Below, in pieces: positions 26,877 through 37,560 of a DNA stretch of 64,000 nt. Below the pieces are notes generated by a model. That model saw only the letters and a program-made list of their open reading frames with translations, was not told the DNA's origin and searched no databases. The position numbers and the translations under genes are program-made. Source of the stretch: Geothrix sp. 21YS21S-2. Lineage in GTDB: Bacteria > Acidobacteriota > Holophagae > Holophagales > Holophagaceae. Location: positions 344,001 to 408,000 of the forward strand of contig NZ_CP132910.1 of assembly GCF_030846775.1 (NCBI RefSeq), given 5' to 3'. The first letter of the stretch is position 1, and each line of letters opens with the position of its first letter.

Positions 26877-26888
26877 GAACGGCCGTTC
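26877..26888. promoter_or_regulatory. Palindrome GAACGGCCGTTC
   Basis: A perfect 12-bp palindrome 139 bp before the next start codon. The same 12 bases form the centre of the 22-bp palindrome at 37256-37277. No sigma-54 -24/-12 pair lies at the matching distance downstream, so it is not assigned to that regulon. Confidence 0.25.
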
Positions 26889-27026
26889 GGGCCGCGGGCG
26901 GCGCCGCCAGGGAGCCTTGGCGGACGTACGACTTGCGCGGGAAAGCCAGAGTACTGGAATATTAGGTATCCTCCCTGGCGCTACCGGTGGCGGGGCAGAC
27001 CGCACCCGAGTCCGAAGGAAACCCTA

Positions 27027-27617
27027 ATGCTGATGATGGCCTTGGTCCCCCCTGCAACCGTGCAACCCGCGGTCGTGGCGCCCAAGTCCTTCGGACCGCT
27101 GGTGGAGGCCCTGGAGGACGTGGCGGAGGCCTACATCAACGGGCGGGAGGCCGACCTTCCCGCCCTGGTCGTCGCGTCCCGGAAGGCCTGGGAGAACGCC
27201 AGGCGGAACCACCCTCCCGTCCTCACCGACCCGGAGGCGCAGGCCATCGACCGGGGCCTGGATACCATGCCCATCCTGAAACCGCGGCACATGGCGGAGT
27301 CCGCCCTGGGCCTGGCCGGTACGGTCCTCGGCCGCATGCGGCCCTCGCGGACCCGGGCCCGCCTCGCCGCTGACCTGGCGACCATGCTGGCCTGGTGCCG
27401 GGTGGAGGCGCGGTCCTGGGACCAGGTCCCCAACGTGGCCGAGGCCTGCCAGCCTTTCCTCGACCACTGCGCGGGCGGCCGGCATTCCGCCGAGGCCCGG
27501 CGGATCACCGACTACCTGGGCGTGCTCCAGGACGACCTTGCCAACCGCTCGGTTCCGGGCGCCAAGCGGGACCTTCGCCGCCTCCTGGAACTCATCGACC
27601 AGGCCGAGAAACCCTGA
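27027..27617 (+). CDS. Hypothetical protein, mostly helical
   Basis: A 196-residue protein that I do not recognise. It appears all-helical and soluble (FGPLVEALEDVAEAYINGREADL, then SALGLAGTVLGRM, LRRLLELIDQA) with no signal peptide; the N-terminus is short and hydrophobic (MLMMALVPPATVQPAVV). AAGGAAA precedes the ATG. It lies 94 bp before the large hybrid kinase gene, in the same direction, and could be co-transcribed with it. Confidence 0.65.
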   Translation: MLMMALVPPATVQPAVVAPKSFGPLVEALEDVAEAYINGREADLPALVVASRKAWENARRNHPPVLTDPEAQAIDRGLDTMPILKPRHMAESALGLAGTVLGRMRPSRTRARLAADLATMLAWCRVEARSWDQVPNVAEACQPFLDHCAGGRHSAEARRITDYLGVLQDDLANRSVPGAKRDLRRLLELIDQAEKP

Positions 27618-27711
27618 TCCGGGAGGCCGGCCGGGCGTTTCCTCGTTGACTCTTGCCGCCAAGCGTCGAGAATGCTGGACAAAGGCGACAGTCGCGAAGG
27701 GGCCACCTGCC

Positions 27712-30075
<2,364 letters not shown>

Positions 30076-30080
30076 CCGGA

Positions 30081-30305
30081 TCAGTCCCCGGACCCGCCCT
30101 TGACGCGGTAGACCGGCGGATCGAACGACCCGTCCTTGAAGGCCGCCCCGGCCTCCACCATGGCGTCCAGCTCGTCCTCCACGGCCACGTAGCCTTCCTT
30201 CAGGGCCTCCGCGGCCCAGGAGATGTCGGAACCGTCCGATTTGGCCAGATGGGCCGCCAACCGGGTGCGCAGGTCGGGAAGGGGGACGGATTCGATGGCG
30301 GCCAT
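30081..30305 (-). CDS. Small hypothetical protein
   Basis: A 74-residue acidic protein (MAAIESVPLPDLRTRLAAHL..., ending YRVKGGSGD) that I do not recognise. A possible GGAGC ribosome site precedes the ATG. It converges on the hybrid kinase gene with 5 bp between stops. A short inverted repeat CCGGGA/TCCCGG lies about 35 bp upstream of its start. Confidence 0.5.
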   Translation of the reverse strand: MAAIESVPLPDLRTRLAAHLAKSDGSDISWAAEALKEGYVAVEDELDAMVEAGAAFKDGSFDPPVYRVKGGSGD

Positions 30306-30402
30306 GGGCGCTCCAGCTCCGGAACTTCCGGAAGGAACCCGGGATCTCCCGGTTTCGCCCTTCCCCGGTCAAGCCCCCGAGTCCAGCGCGAGGATAGCAC
30401 CC

Positions 30403-30705
30403 CTACTTGGAATAGCGGGCAAGGAGCTTCATGTTCCGGTGGTAGGCCGGCCCCCGGGTGAAATTGATGGCCACCTCCCGCGGAAACCGCGCGATGGCGT
30501 TGGTGAGGTTGATCAGGGTCTGGACCTTCAGGCCGCTGGCGTAGCCCTGGCGCCGGGCGTTCTCGTAGTACACCAGCAGGGCGCTTCGCATCACCGGCCG
30601 GGGCAGGTTGAACAGGCCGTACTCGCTCAGCAGATCATGGTTGATGCGCCGGGTGCCGTCCTGCTCCGTCGCGATCAGATCCTCCGCCTTGAGATCCTGT
30701 GTCAT
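30403..30705 (-). CDS. Hypothetical protein, 100 residues
   Basis: An unrecognised 100-residue basic protein (MTQDLKAEDLIATEQDGTRR..., with VYYENARRQGYASGLK). The ATG at 30705 has GGGAGCAG upstream. A longer frame to 31206 is antisense to, or overlaps, the methyltransferase gene and is not supported. There is no signal peptide. Small, soluble and possibly nucleic-acid-binding from its arginine and lysine content, but that is speculation. Confidence 0.6.
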   Translation of the reverse strand: MTQDLKAEDLIATEQDGTRRINHDLLSEYGLFNLPRPVMRSALLVYYENARRQGYASGLKVQTLINLTNAIARFPREVAINFTRGPAYHRNMKLLARYSK

Positions 30706-30794
30706 GCGCTGCTCCCACGATCCAATTGTAAATCGGGGCGCCCGGAATCGGATGTGAAATCCCTTTGACGGCGGGCGGGCCGGGCCCGATTCCT

Positions 30795-31652
30795 TCAGGT
30801 GGAGGCCACCAGCAGCTCCTCCGCGTTGCCGGGCGGACGGAGACCGTCGGTCCGGCCTGCGAAGTAGCGCTGGGCGAGGGTGGAGGCCGGGACGTGCCGG
30901 ACCTCCCTGAAACCGGCTCGGGTGGCCAGGGCCAGCATGTCCGCCGGGGTGAAGAAGCTGATGAAGGGCGTGCCGCTCGCCTTCGCCCCGGCGATCGCCC
31001 GCTCGATCCCGGGACGCGCATCGGGGTCCGCCAGCTCCACCGGCAGCAGGAACGACATGGCGAGCGTCGAGCCGGGAGCCAGCGCCGCGACCTGGCGCAG
31101 CGTGGCCAGCACCGCCTCCTCCGTGAGATACATGCTCACGCCCGTGGACGCCACGACCGCCGGCCGCCCGGGATCGAACCCGGACGCGGCCAGCCGCTCC
31201 CACCACGGGTCACCCGCCTCAAAATCCACGGGCACCAGGCGCAGGTCCGGAGGCACGCCGAAGCCGAGGTCGACCAGGCGCTGCCGCTTCCAGGACTGGG
31301 GGCCGGGGCGGTCGATCTCGAAAATGACCAGGCCGCCGGCAAGCTCCCGCCGGCGCTGGGCGAAGGTGTCCAGACCCGCCCCGAGGATGACGTACTGCCC
31401 GACGCCCCGGGCCGCATGCTCCGCGACGAGGTCCTCGATGAAGCGGGCCCGGGCCACGATGGAGGCGCGGAAGGGCCGCGTGAAGGGACTCATGTCCGGC
31501 CGGCTCCGCCAGTCCGCCTCCGGCGCCGCCAGCTTCAGGCCGAGGTCGTCCTCAAGCACGTGGGGCGGAGCGTCGACCTCCAGGTGCAGCGCCCGCCACA
31601 GGGCGACCCTCACAGCGGTGCTGTCCGGCGCCACTGCCTTTTCCTCGCTCAT
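30795..31652 (-). CDS. SAM-dependent methyltransferase (PPM1/TIGR00027-like)
   Basis: A 285-residue methyltransferase of the leucine carboxyl methyltransferase-like family common in actinobacteria and other high-GC bacteria. Recognisable blocks are the N-terminal TAVRVALWRALHLEVD, the arginine-rich RPFRASIVARARFIEDLV, the SAM-binding YVILGAGLDTFAQRR and VASTGVSMYLTEEAV. The substrate is unknown. It is followed by the barrel gene stop after 28 bp (same strand, barrel gene upstream). Confidence 0.85.
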   Translation of the reverse strand: MSEEKAVAPDSTAVRVALWRALHLEVDAPPHVLEDDLGLKLAAPEADWRSRPDMSPFTRPFRASIVARARFIEDLVAEHAARGVGQYVILGAGLDTFAQRRRELAGGLVIFEIDRPGPQSWKRQRLVDLGFGVPPDLRLVPVDFEAGDPWWERLAASGFDPGRPAVVASTGVSMYLTEEAVLATLRQVAALAPGSTLAMSFLLPVELADPDARPGIERAIAGAKASGTPFISFFTPADMLALATRAGFREVRHVPASTLAQRYFAGRTDGLRPPGNAEELLVAST

Positions 31653-31680
31653 GCGATACCCCCGCCCTGAGGATAGCGGC

Positions 31681-32316
31681 CTACCTGCCGCGGCCCCAAT
31701 GGATGCCCACCGCCAGCTCGAACCACGCCAGCCGGCTCACCCCGAACCCCTCCTGCGGGGCCGAATCCACGTTCACGAAATGGTAGGCGCCCTCCGCGCT
31801 GAAACGGTGGTTGAACTGCCACCCGCCTCCGATCCGGGCTGCCGGTTTGTGGTGCTGGGTGAACCGGGTCGTGCCTCCGACGACCGGCCCACCGGGCGAA
31901 AGCGGCCAGTGGGCCGTCCTGTCCAGCCTCGGGGAGGCCAGGCCAAGGCCCACCGTGGAATACCAGCCGCTCGTGCTGCCGGTCCACTGGTGCCGCCAGT
32001 CCAGCCCGACCTCCGGGAGCGACCAGTCGGATTCCGTGTAGGCGCCGCCGGTCCCCAGCGGATTCCGCCCTCCCGGACGGAGGCCGGCCAGGGAAAGACG
32101 GAGCCGAACGGCATCCGGGGTCCGGAAGCTCCGTTCGAACAGCAGGCCGAGGACCGGGCCTCCGAGGCTTTGCTGGGCTCCAGCCTGGGGGTCGGATTTC
32201 AACGACCCCTGGGGTGCCATCGCACCCAGCTGGAAGGCCCAGGAGGTGTCACCCGCCCCAAGGGGCCCGGCGGAAACGGCCAGGAGCACGGCGAGGCCCG
32301 GAAACCCGAATCGCAT
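31681..32316 (-). CDS. Putative outer-membrane beta-barrel protein
   Basis: A 211-residue exported protein. ATG 32316 gives a clear signal peptide (MRFGFPGLAVLLAVSAGPLGAG) with AGGGGG upstream; the longer frame to 32394 does not. Alternating strands and the final ELAVGIHWGRGR fit an 8-10-stranded barrel. No family assigned. A weak sigma-70 pair (TTGGTA, 17 bp, GATATC) is visible upstream on the minus strand. Confidence 0.65.
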   Translation of the reverse strand: MRFGFPGLAVLLAVSAGPLGAGDTSWAFQLGAMAPQGSLKSDPQAGAQQSLGGPVLGLLFERSFRTPDAVRLRLSLAGLRPGGRNPLGTGGAYTESDWSLPEVGLDWRHQWTGSTSGWYSTVGLGLASPRLDRTAHWPLSPGGPVVGGTTRFTQHHKPAARIGGGWQFNHRFSAEGAYHFVNVDSAPQEGFGVSRLAWFELAVGIHWGRGR

Positions 32317-32568
32317 AACAACCCCCTTGATATCAGTGTTCCTAAACCATATACCAACCTGCCTGCGGGGACCAATGGATTCCAGCGCCGGCACGCGCGC
32401 CTCCCTGTCTGAAAATCCGGACGGCGGTGCGGGTGAGATGCGGTTTATTTCCGGAAGGGCGAAGATATCCGTACCGAATTATGCATTTGAGCCTATAAAG
32501 AGGTAGGGCTTCGTGCCCCTCGGCCTCGCGATCCGCAAGCGCACCCGCGAACACTGGAAGGCCGGCCC

Positions 32569-34683
32569 ATGCAGCACCCGTCCCAAGCGCCTCCGAAACC
32601 CGACCCGGGTGCGGCCAGGGCGGGGGCGCGCGGCCACAGGGCGCGCATGAAGATCGGGGCGCTGCAGGACGCCATCTTCAACAGCGCGAACTTCTCGAGC
32701 ATCGCGACGGACGCGCGGGGCGTGATCCAGATCTTCAACGTCGGGGCCGAGCGCATGCTGGGCTACGAGGCCCGGGAGGTGGTCGACACCTGCACGCCGG
32801 CCGACATCTCGGATCCGGAGGAGCTGCTCGCGCGGGCCCGGGACCTGAGCCTGGAACTGGGGACGCCCATCGCGCCCGGGTTCGAGGCCCTGGTGTTCAA
32901 GGCCTCGCGGGGCATCGAGGACATCTACGAGCTGACCTACGTCCGCAAGGACGGTTCCCGGTTCCCGGCGCTGCTGTCGGTCACCGCCCTGCGGGACGCC
33001 CGGGAGGCCATCATCGGGTACCTGCTCATCGGCACCGACAACTCGGCCCGCAAGCGGATCGAGGCCGAGCAGGAGAAGCTCGCCCAGCGCCTGCGGAACA
33101 ACCAGTTCTACACGCGCTCCCTCTTCGAATCCAACGTGGACGCCCTGGTCACCGTCGCCCCCTCCGGCTTCATCATGGATGTGAACCGGCAGATGGAGGC
33201 CCTGACCGGATGCACCCGGGACGAGCTGATCGGCGCGCCCTTCCGGAAGTTCTTCACCGACCCCGACAGCGCCCAGGCCTCCCTCGTCCAGGTCCTGGCC
33301 GCGGGGAAGGTCACCAACTGCCCGCTCACCGTCCTGGCCCTCGACGGCCACGAGACGGAGGTCTCCTGCAACGCCACCACCTTCCATGACCGGGACCGCA
33401 GCCTGGAGGGCGTGTTCGTGGCCGCCCGGGACATCACCGAGGCCCGGCGCATGGAGGCGGTGCTCCAGGCCAAGAACGCCGAGCTGGAGCACGCCAAGGT
33501 CGTGGCGGAGAAGGCCAACCTCGCCAAGTCCGAGTTCCTGTCCGGCATGAGCCACGAGCTGCGCTCGCCCCTCAACGCCATCCTCGGCTTCGCCCAGCTG
33601 ATGGATTCCGCCCAGCCGCCGCCCTCGGATTCGCAGAAGGCGAGCCTCAAGCAGATCCTGAACGCGGGCTGGTACCTGTTGCGCCTGATCAACGAGATCC
33701 TGGACCTGGCGGTGGTGGAGTCCGGCAAGCTGTCCATTTCGGTGGAGCCGGTGTCCCTCTCCGAGGTGCTGGCCGAGTGCCAGGCCATGATCGCCCCCCA
33801 GGCCGGGAAGCGGGACCTGCGGCTGGAATTCGAGGAACTGGACACGCCGCGCTTCGTGCTGGCCGACCGGGTGCGGCTCAAGCAGGTCGTCCTGAATTTC
33901 CTTTCCAACGCCATCAAGTACAACCGCCCCGGCGGGACGGTCACGGTGGCCAGCTCCGTCCTGCCCTCCGGACGCGTGCGGATCGGCATCCAGGACACCG
34001 GGGCGGGGCTCCCTCCCGCCATGGTGGAGCAGCTCTTCCAGGCCTTCAACCGGCTCGGCCACGAGGACGGCGCGGAGGAGGGCACGGGCATCGGCCTGGT
34101 CATGAGCAAGGTGCTGGTGGAGCTCATGGGCGGCGAGGTCGGCGTGGACAGCGTGGAGGGGGTCGGAAGCACCTTCTGGTTCGAGCTGAAGGGGACGCCC
34201 GCGCCCCGGATGCCCGCGGAAGGGGCCCGCCAGCGCCCGGCGGCCCGGCCCCGGGCGCCACGGGGCTCGGCCCTGCGCACGGTGCTCTACGTCGAGGACA
34301 ACGCGGCCAACCTGGAGCTGGTCCAGGAACTGGTCGCCCGCCGTCCGGACCTCCACTTGCTCACGGCCGACGAAGGCCAGCTCGGGGTCGACCTGGCGCG
34401 GGAACACCTTCCCGAAGTGATCCTCATGGATATCAACCTCCCCGGCATCAGCGGCACCGAGGCCCTGGCCCTCCTGCGGGAGGATCCGGCCACCGCCCAC
34501 ATCCCGGTGCTGGCCATCAGCGCCAACGCCATGGTCAGCGACGTCAGGGCCGGCCTCGACCTGGGCTTCTTCCGCTACCTCACCAAGCCCATCAACGTTC
34601 AACAATTCATGGAAGCACTGGACCTGGCCCTGGACCACGCGGACCGGAACCCTGGGGCTGCCGACGAGGTGCCCCCCCGATGA
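32569..34683 (+). CDS. Hybrid histidine kinase PAS-PAS-HisKA-HATPase-REC
   Basis: A 704-residue soluble kinase. The PAS domains cover ~30-165 (FSSIATDARGVIQIFNVGAERMLGY) and ~180-295 (NVDALVTVAPSGFIMDVNRQ). The HisKA motif is MSHELRSPLNAI (~325). HATPase N and G boxes follow, and the C-terminal receiver (~565-690) has LYVEDNAANLELV and ILMDINLPGISG. Its stop overlaps the next start by 4 bp (ATGA), pairing it with the receiver-cyclase remnant and placing it just before the sigma-54 activator. GGAAGG lies upstream of the ATG. A TATAAA at 32494 may be its -10. Confidence 0.88.
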   Translation: MQHPSQAPPKPDPGAARAGARGHRARMKIGALQDAIFNSANFSSIATDARGVIQIFNVGAERMLGYEAREVVDTCTPADISDPEELLARARDLSLELGTPIAPGFEALVFKASRGIEDIYELTYVRKDGSRFPALLSVTALRDAREAIIGYLLIGTDNSARKRIEAEQEKLAQRLRNNQFYTRSLFESNVDALVTVAPSGFIMDVNRQMEALTGCTRDELIGAPFRKFFTDPDSAQASLVQVLAAGKVTNCPLTVLALDGHETEVSCNATTFHDRDRSLEGVFVAARDITEARRMEAVLQAKNAELEHAKVVAEKANLAKSEFLSGMSHELRSPLNAILGFAQLMDSAQPPPSDSQKASLKQILNAGWYLLRLINEILDLAVVESGKLSISVEPVSLSEVLAECQAMIAPQAGKRDLRLEFEELDTPRFVLADRVRLKQVVLNFLSNAIKYNRPGGTVTVASSVLPSGRVRIGIQDTGAGLPPAMVEQLFQAFNRLGHEDGAEEGTGIGLVMSKVLVELMGGEVGVDSVEGVGSTFWFELKGTPAPRMPAEGARQRPAARPRAPRGSALRTVLYVEDNAANLELVQELVARRPDLHLLTADEGQLGVDLAREHLPEVILMDINLPGISGTEALALLREDPATAHIPVLAISANAMVSDVRAGLDLGFFRYLTKPINVQQFMEALDLALDHADRNPGAADEVPPR

Positions 34684-35513
34684 TCCAGCCCGCCGAAATC
34701 CTCAACGCCCGGATCCTCGTCGTCGACGACCAGGAAGCCAACGTAATCCTCCTTGAGCAGATGCTGAAGGCGGCGGGCTACACCTCCATCCGGTCGACGA
34801 TGGAACCGGAGCGGGTCTGCGAACTGCACCTGGAGCACGCCTTCGACCTGATCATCCTGGACCTGAACATGCCCGGCATGGACGGCTTCGCCGTCATGGA
34901 GAACCTGAAGACCATCGAGACCGGGAGCTACATCCCCGTGCTCGTCGTCACCGCCCAGTCCGATCACAAGCTGCGGGCCCTTCGGGCCGGCGCGCGCGAT
35001 TTCATCAGCAAGCCCTTCGAGCTCGCCGAAGTGCTGGTGCGGGTGCGCAACCTCATCGAGGTGCGGCTGCTGAACCGGAAATCGTTGGAACTCGTCGCGC
35101 GGGTGGTGGCGGAAAAGGGCGTGTCGCGGCGCCTCCTGCTCGACCTGCTGCCGGTGGCGCGCGCGGTGGCCCCGGAAGGAGCCGCCTCGGAGAACTGGGC
35201 GGAAGTGGCCGTGCTGTTCCTGGATATCGTCGAGTTCACGGCCCTGTCGGAACGGGCGGAGGCCCAGGCCCTGATCGGGGTCCTGGACGAGATCTCCGGC
35301 CGGCATGATCCGGACCGGGCCTTCGACCGGGACCGGACGGTGGGCAACGCCTATCTGGTGACCAGCGGCCTGTCGAATGCCCAGGCCTGCACCACCATCG
35401 ACGCGACGGAGAAGGCCCTGGACCTCGCCGAGGCCCTGGACCGGTTCAATGCCCTGAATCCCTTCAAGCTGAAGGTCGGCCTGACCATCGGCGGCCGGGC
35501 TTCGCAGCTCTGA
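34680..35513 (+). CDS. Response regulator with truncated, probably dead cyclase-like domain
   Basis: A 277-residue protein, ATG-coupled to the kinase. The receiver (~10-130) is intact: DD at 16-17, phospho-acceptor D61 (IILDLNMPGMDG) and K111. Residues ~174-270 resemble a class III nucleotidyl cyclase start (VAVLFLDIVEFTALSER, D182). However, the second metal Asp is Asn (TVGNAYLV, N223), the central segment is shortened, and the protein stops after KVGLTIGGRASQL where the family continues for about 60 more residues. It may act only through its receiver. Confidence 0.8.
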   Translation: MIQPAEILNARILVVDDQEANVILLEQMLKAAGYTSIRSTMEPERVCELHLEHAFDLIILDLNMPGMDGFAVMENLKTIETGSYIPVLVVTAQSDHKLRALRAGARDFISKPFELAEVLVRVRNLIEVRLLNRKSLELVARVVAEKGVSRRLLLDLLPVARAVAPEGAASENWAEVAVLFLDIVEFTALSERAEAQALIGVLDEISGRHDPDRAFDRDRTVGNAYLVTSGLSNAQACTTIDATEKALDLAEALDRFNALNPFKLKVGLTIGGRASQL

Positions 35514-35582
35514 CCTGGAGGGCCGCTCCGTTGGAACCACCTGATGGACCTGTACAACCGACTTGCCACCTAGGGACCGCCC

Positions 35583-37229
35583 ATGCGCGCCGATGATCTG
35601 GACCACAAGGAACTGCTGGAAATGGACGCGGAGGGCGGCGTCATCCGCTTCGCGGGGCAGCGGGCCATCCTGCTGGACGCCGTGGCCATGGGCCTGCTGC
35701 GCAAGTACCTGGTGGAGAACTTCGGCGTGACGGCCGCCCGCACGGTTCTCACCCAGTTCGGCTTCGCCCACGGCTGGCGCATGGCCGAAGCCATGCTGGC
35801 CGAGTTCACGTGGGACAACGACGAGCAGTGGCGGCAGGCCGGCGCCCGCATCCACACCCTGGGCGGCCTCTTCCGGCTGGAGCCGGGCAGCGCGGACGCG
35901 CTGTCCACCGAGGGCGCCCTGCTCACGGCCTCCTACGAGGCCGAGCAGCACCTCCTGCATTTCGGCCGGGCCGACGCCCCCACGTGCTGGACCATCTGCG
36001 GCCTCATCAGCGGCTACCTCACCCGCACCTCGGGCAAGGAGATCTTCGTCCTGGAGGACCGCTGCGTGGGGGACGGGCATGCGAACTGCCACCTGTTCGG
36101 GCGCACGCGGGAGGAATGGGGGGACGAGCGCTCCTCGGAACTGCGGTTCTTCGAGGCCAAGACCCTCAAGGACTGCCTGGACGTGTCCCTCCACCGGGTC
36201 ACGGAGACGCTGAAGGCGGCCGAGCGAAAGCTGCGGGAGCACAACCGGGCCCTGACCCTGGCGGTGCCGGAGCTGGCCGAGCCCGTGCTGGGCGTCGTCG
36301 TCAAGAGCGAGGCCATGCGCCGGATCGTGGACCTGGCCCGGCGCGTGGCCAAGGTCGACTCCACCGTGCTGATCACGGGCGAAAGCGGTTCGGGCAAGGA
36401 GCGCATCGCCCGGGTGGTGCACGAGGAGTCCACGCGGGCCTCGGGCCCCTTCATCGCCGTCAACTGCGGCGCCATCACCGAGTCGCTGCTGGAGAGCGAG
36501 CTGTTCGGCCACGCGCGGGGCGCCTTCACCGGCGCCAGCCAGGACCGCCCCGGGCTCTTCGAGGCCGCCAACCGGGGCACCCTCCTTCTGGACGAGATCG
36601 GGGAGGTCACGCCCGCCATGCAGGTCAAGCTGCTCCGTGCCATCCAGGAACGGGAGATCCGGCGCGTGGGCGAGAACAAGGTACGGAAGGTGGATGTGCG
36701 CATCATCGCCGCCACCAACCGCAACCTCGCCCAGTGCGTGACCGACGGGGCCTTCCGGCAGGATCTCTACTACCGGCTGAAGGTCGTGGAGCTGCACGTG
36801 CCCGCGCTCCGGGACCGCCGGGAGGACATCCTCCCCCTGGCGCGGGTGCTGCTGGCGGGCTCGGCGCTGTGGATGAAGCGGAAGATCTCCGGGTTCTCGC
36901 CGGCCGCGGCCGACCAGCTCCTGCGGTACGCCTGGCCCGGCAACGTGCGCGAGCTGGAGAATGCCATGGAGCGCGCGGTGGCCCTCGCGCCGGGCACGCG
37001 GGTCGAGGTCGAGGACCTCCCCGAGGAAGTGCGCCAGGCCCCCGGCAAGCCGGTGGCCATCCCCGGCCAGGTCCAGCCCCTGGAGGACGTGGAGCGGGAC
37101 TACATCCTCTCCGTCCTGGAGCTGAACAAGGGCAACCAGACCCATGCCGCCCGGCAGCTCAAGATCGGGACCGCGACCCTGTACCGCAAGTTGAAGAGCT
37201 ACGGAGTCGGCGGGGTCGTTCCGGCCTGA
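35583..37229 (+). CDS. Sigma-54-dependent activator with XylR_N/V4R sensor domain
   Basis: A 548-residue bacterial enhancer-binding protein. The N-terminal ~200 residues form an XylR_N/V4R-type ligand domain with a cysteine-containing V4R end (CVGDGHANCHLFG). The AAA+ domain has Walker A GESGSGKE (~265), the sigma-54-contact loop GAFTGA (~312) and Walker B LLLDEIGE (~332). A Fis-type helix-turn-helix is at ~518-541 (NQTHAARQLKIGTATLYRKL). The sensor usually binds a small, often aromatic, molecule. Several -24/-12 promoters follow in the next 27 kb. The 69-bp upstream gap has no evident promoter, so it may be co-transcribed with the kinase pair. Confidence 0.93.
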   Translation: MRADDLDHKELLEMDAEGGVIRFAGQRAILLDAVAMGLLRKYLVENFGVTAARTVLTQFGFAHGWRMAEAMLAEFTWDNDEQWRQAGARIHTLGGLFRLEPGSADALSTEGALLTASYEAEQHLLHFGRADAPTCWTICGLISGYLTRTSGKEIFVLEDRCVGDGHANCHLFGRTREEWGDERSSELRFFEAKTLKDCLDVSLHRVTETLKAAERKLREHNRALTLAVPELAEPVLGVVVKSEAMRRIVDLARRVAKVDSTVLITGESGSGKERIARVVHEESTRASGPFIAVNCGAITESLLESELFGHARGAFTGASQDRPGLFEAANRGTLLLDEIGEVTPAMQVKLLRAIQEREIRRVGENKVRKVDVRIIAATNRNLAQCVTDGAFRQDLYYRLKVVELHVPALRDRREDILPLARVLLAGSALWMKRKISGFSPAAADQLLRYAWPGNVRELENAMERAVALAPGTRVEVEDLPEEVRQAPGKPVAIPGQVQPLEDVERDYILSVLELNKGNQTHAARQLKIGTATLYRKLKSYGVGGVVPA

Positions 37230-37242
37230 CGGATCTTTCACT

Positions 37243-37277
37243 TTGATCGATCCCTCCCGGGAACGGCCGTTCCCGGG
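37243..37277 (+). promoter_or_regulatory. Putative enhancer (UAS): TTGATCG box plus 22-bp perfect palindrome
   Basis: TTGATCG (37243-37249) is followed by a perfect palindrome at 37256-37277 with 9-bp arms CCCGGGAAC / GTTCCCGGG around GGCC. It lies just after the sigma-54 activator gene and is centred about 74 bp before the start predicted from the -24/-12 element at 37315. No T-run follows, so a terminator is unlikely. A matching arrangement recurs at 38990-39021. Confidence 0.55.
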
Positions 37278-37314
37278 GTTTCGCAACTAGGTTGGGGCAT
37301 TGGACCTGTCCATC

Positions 37315-37330
37315 AAGCACGGGAATTGCT
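37315..37330 (+). promoter_or_regulatory. Sigma-54-like promoter for zinc-ribbon/PLD operon
   Basis: AAGCACGGGAATTGCT matches the sigma-54 consensus (TGGCACG-N4-TTGCW) except that the first two bases are AA, so the -24 GG is AG. The -12 GC and the 10-bp spacing are right. The predicted start is near 37341, 58 bp before the ATG. Confidence 0.45.
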
Positions 37331-37398
37331 TCCTGGGAGCCGACGGGATGCAGGGCGGGCCGGAGACGCGCTCCGTCCCCCTCCCGCAGGAGGCGACC

Positions 37399-37560
37399 AT
37401 GCGCTGCTATTCCACACCCGAGGCTCCCTGCCAAGCCGTCTGCGACACCTGCGCCGGGTCCCTGGCCCCGGAGGCCTGGGAGGGCTGGAGCGAACTGGAC
37501 CCTGCCATCCAGGAGGGATCCGAACCCATCCGCTGCGCCCGTTGCGGAGCGTCCCTTTGA
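37399..37560 (+). CDS. Small zinc-ribbon-like protein
   Basis: A 53-residue cysteine-rich protein starting at ATG 37399 (MRCYSTPEAPCQAVCDTC) with an AGGAGG-type site upstream. Two CXXC knuckles, CDTC (C15/C18) and CARC near the C-terminus, could bind one zinc. An upstream in-frame extension to 37300 runs through the sigma-54-like promoter and is not supported. Its stop overlaps the start of the phospholipase-D-family gene (TTGA). Function unknown. Confidence 0.65.
   Translation: MRCYSTPEAPCQAVCDTCAGSLAPEAWEGWSELDPAIQEGSEPIRCARCGASL

Noticed and set aside
26915-26947. Possible sigma-54 promoter downstream of the 26877 palindrome.
   Set aside because: GG and GC are 11 or 14 bp apart, not 10, and at the expected position the -24 GG is absent.
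30337-30351. CCGGGA/TCCCGG inverted pair upstream of the small gene at 30081.
   Set aside because: No TTGATCG box and no -24/-12 element; the start codon is too close for the enhancer spacing seen elsewhere.
31150-31175. TCGAACCC-type sequence suggestive of a tRNA T-arm.
   Set aside because: It lies inside the methyltransferase reading frame and no acceptor or anticodon arms can be drawn.
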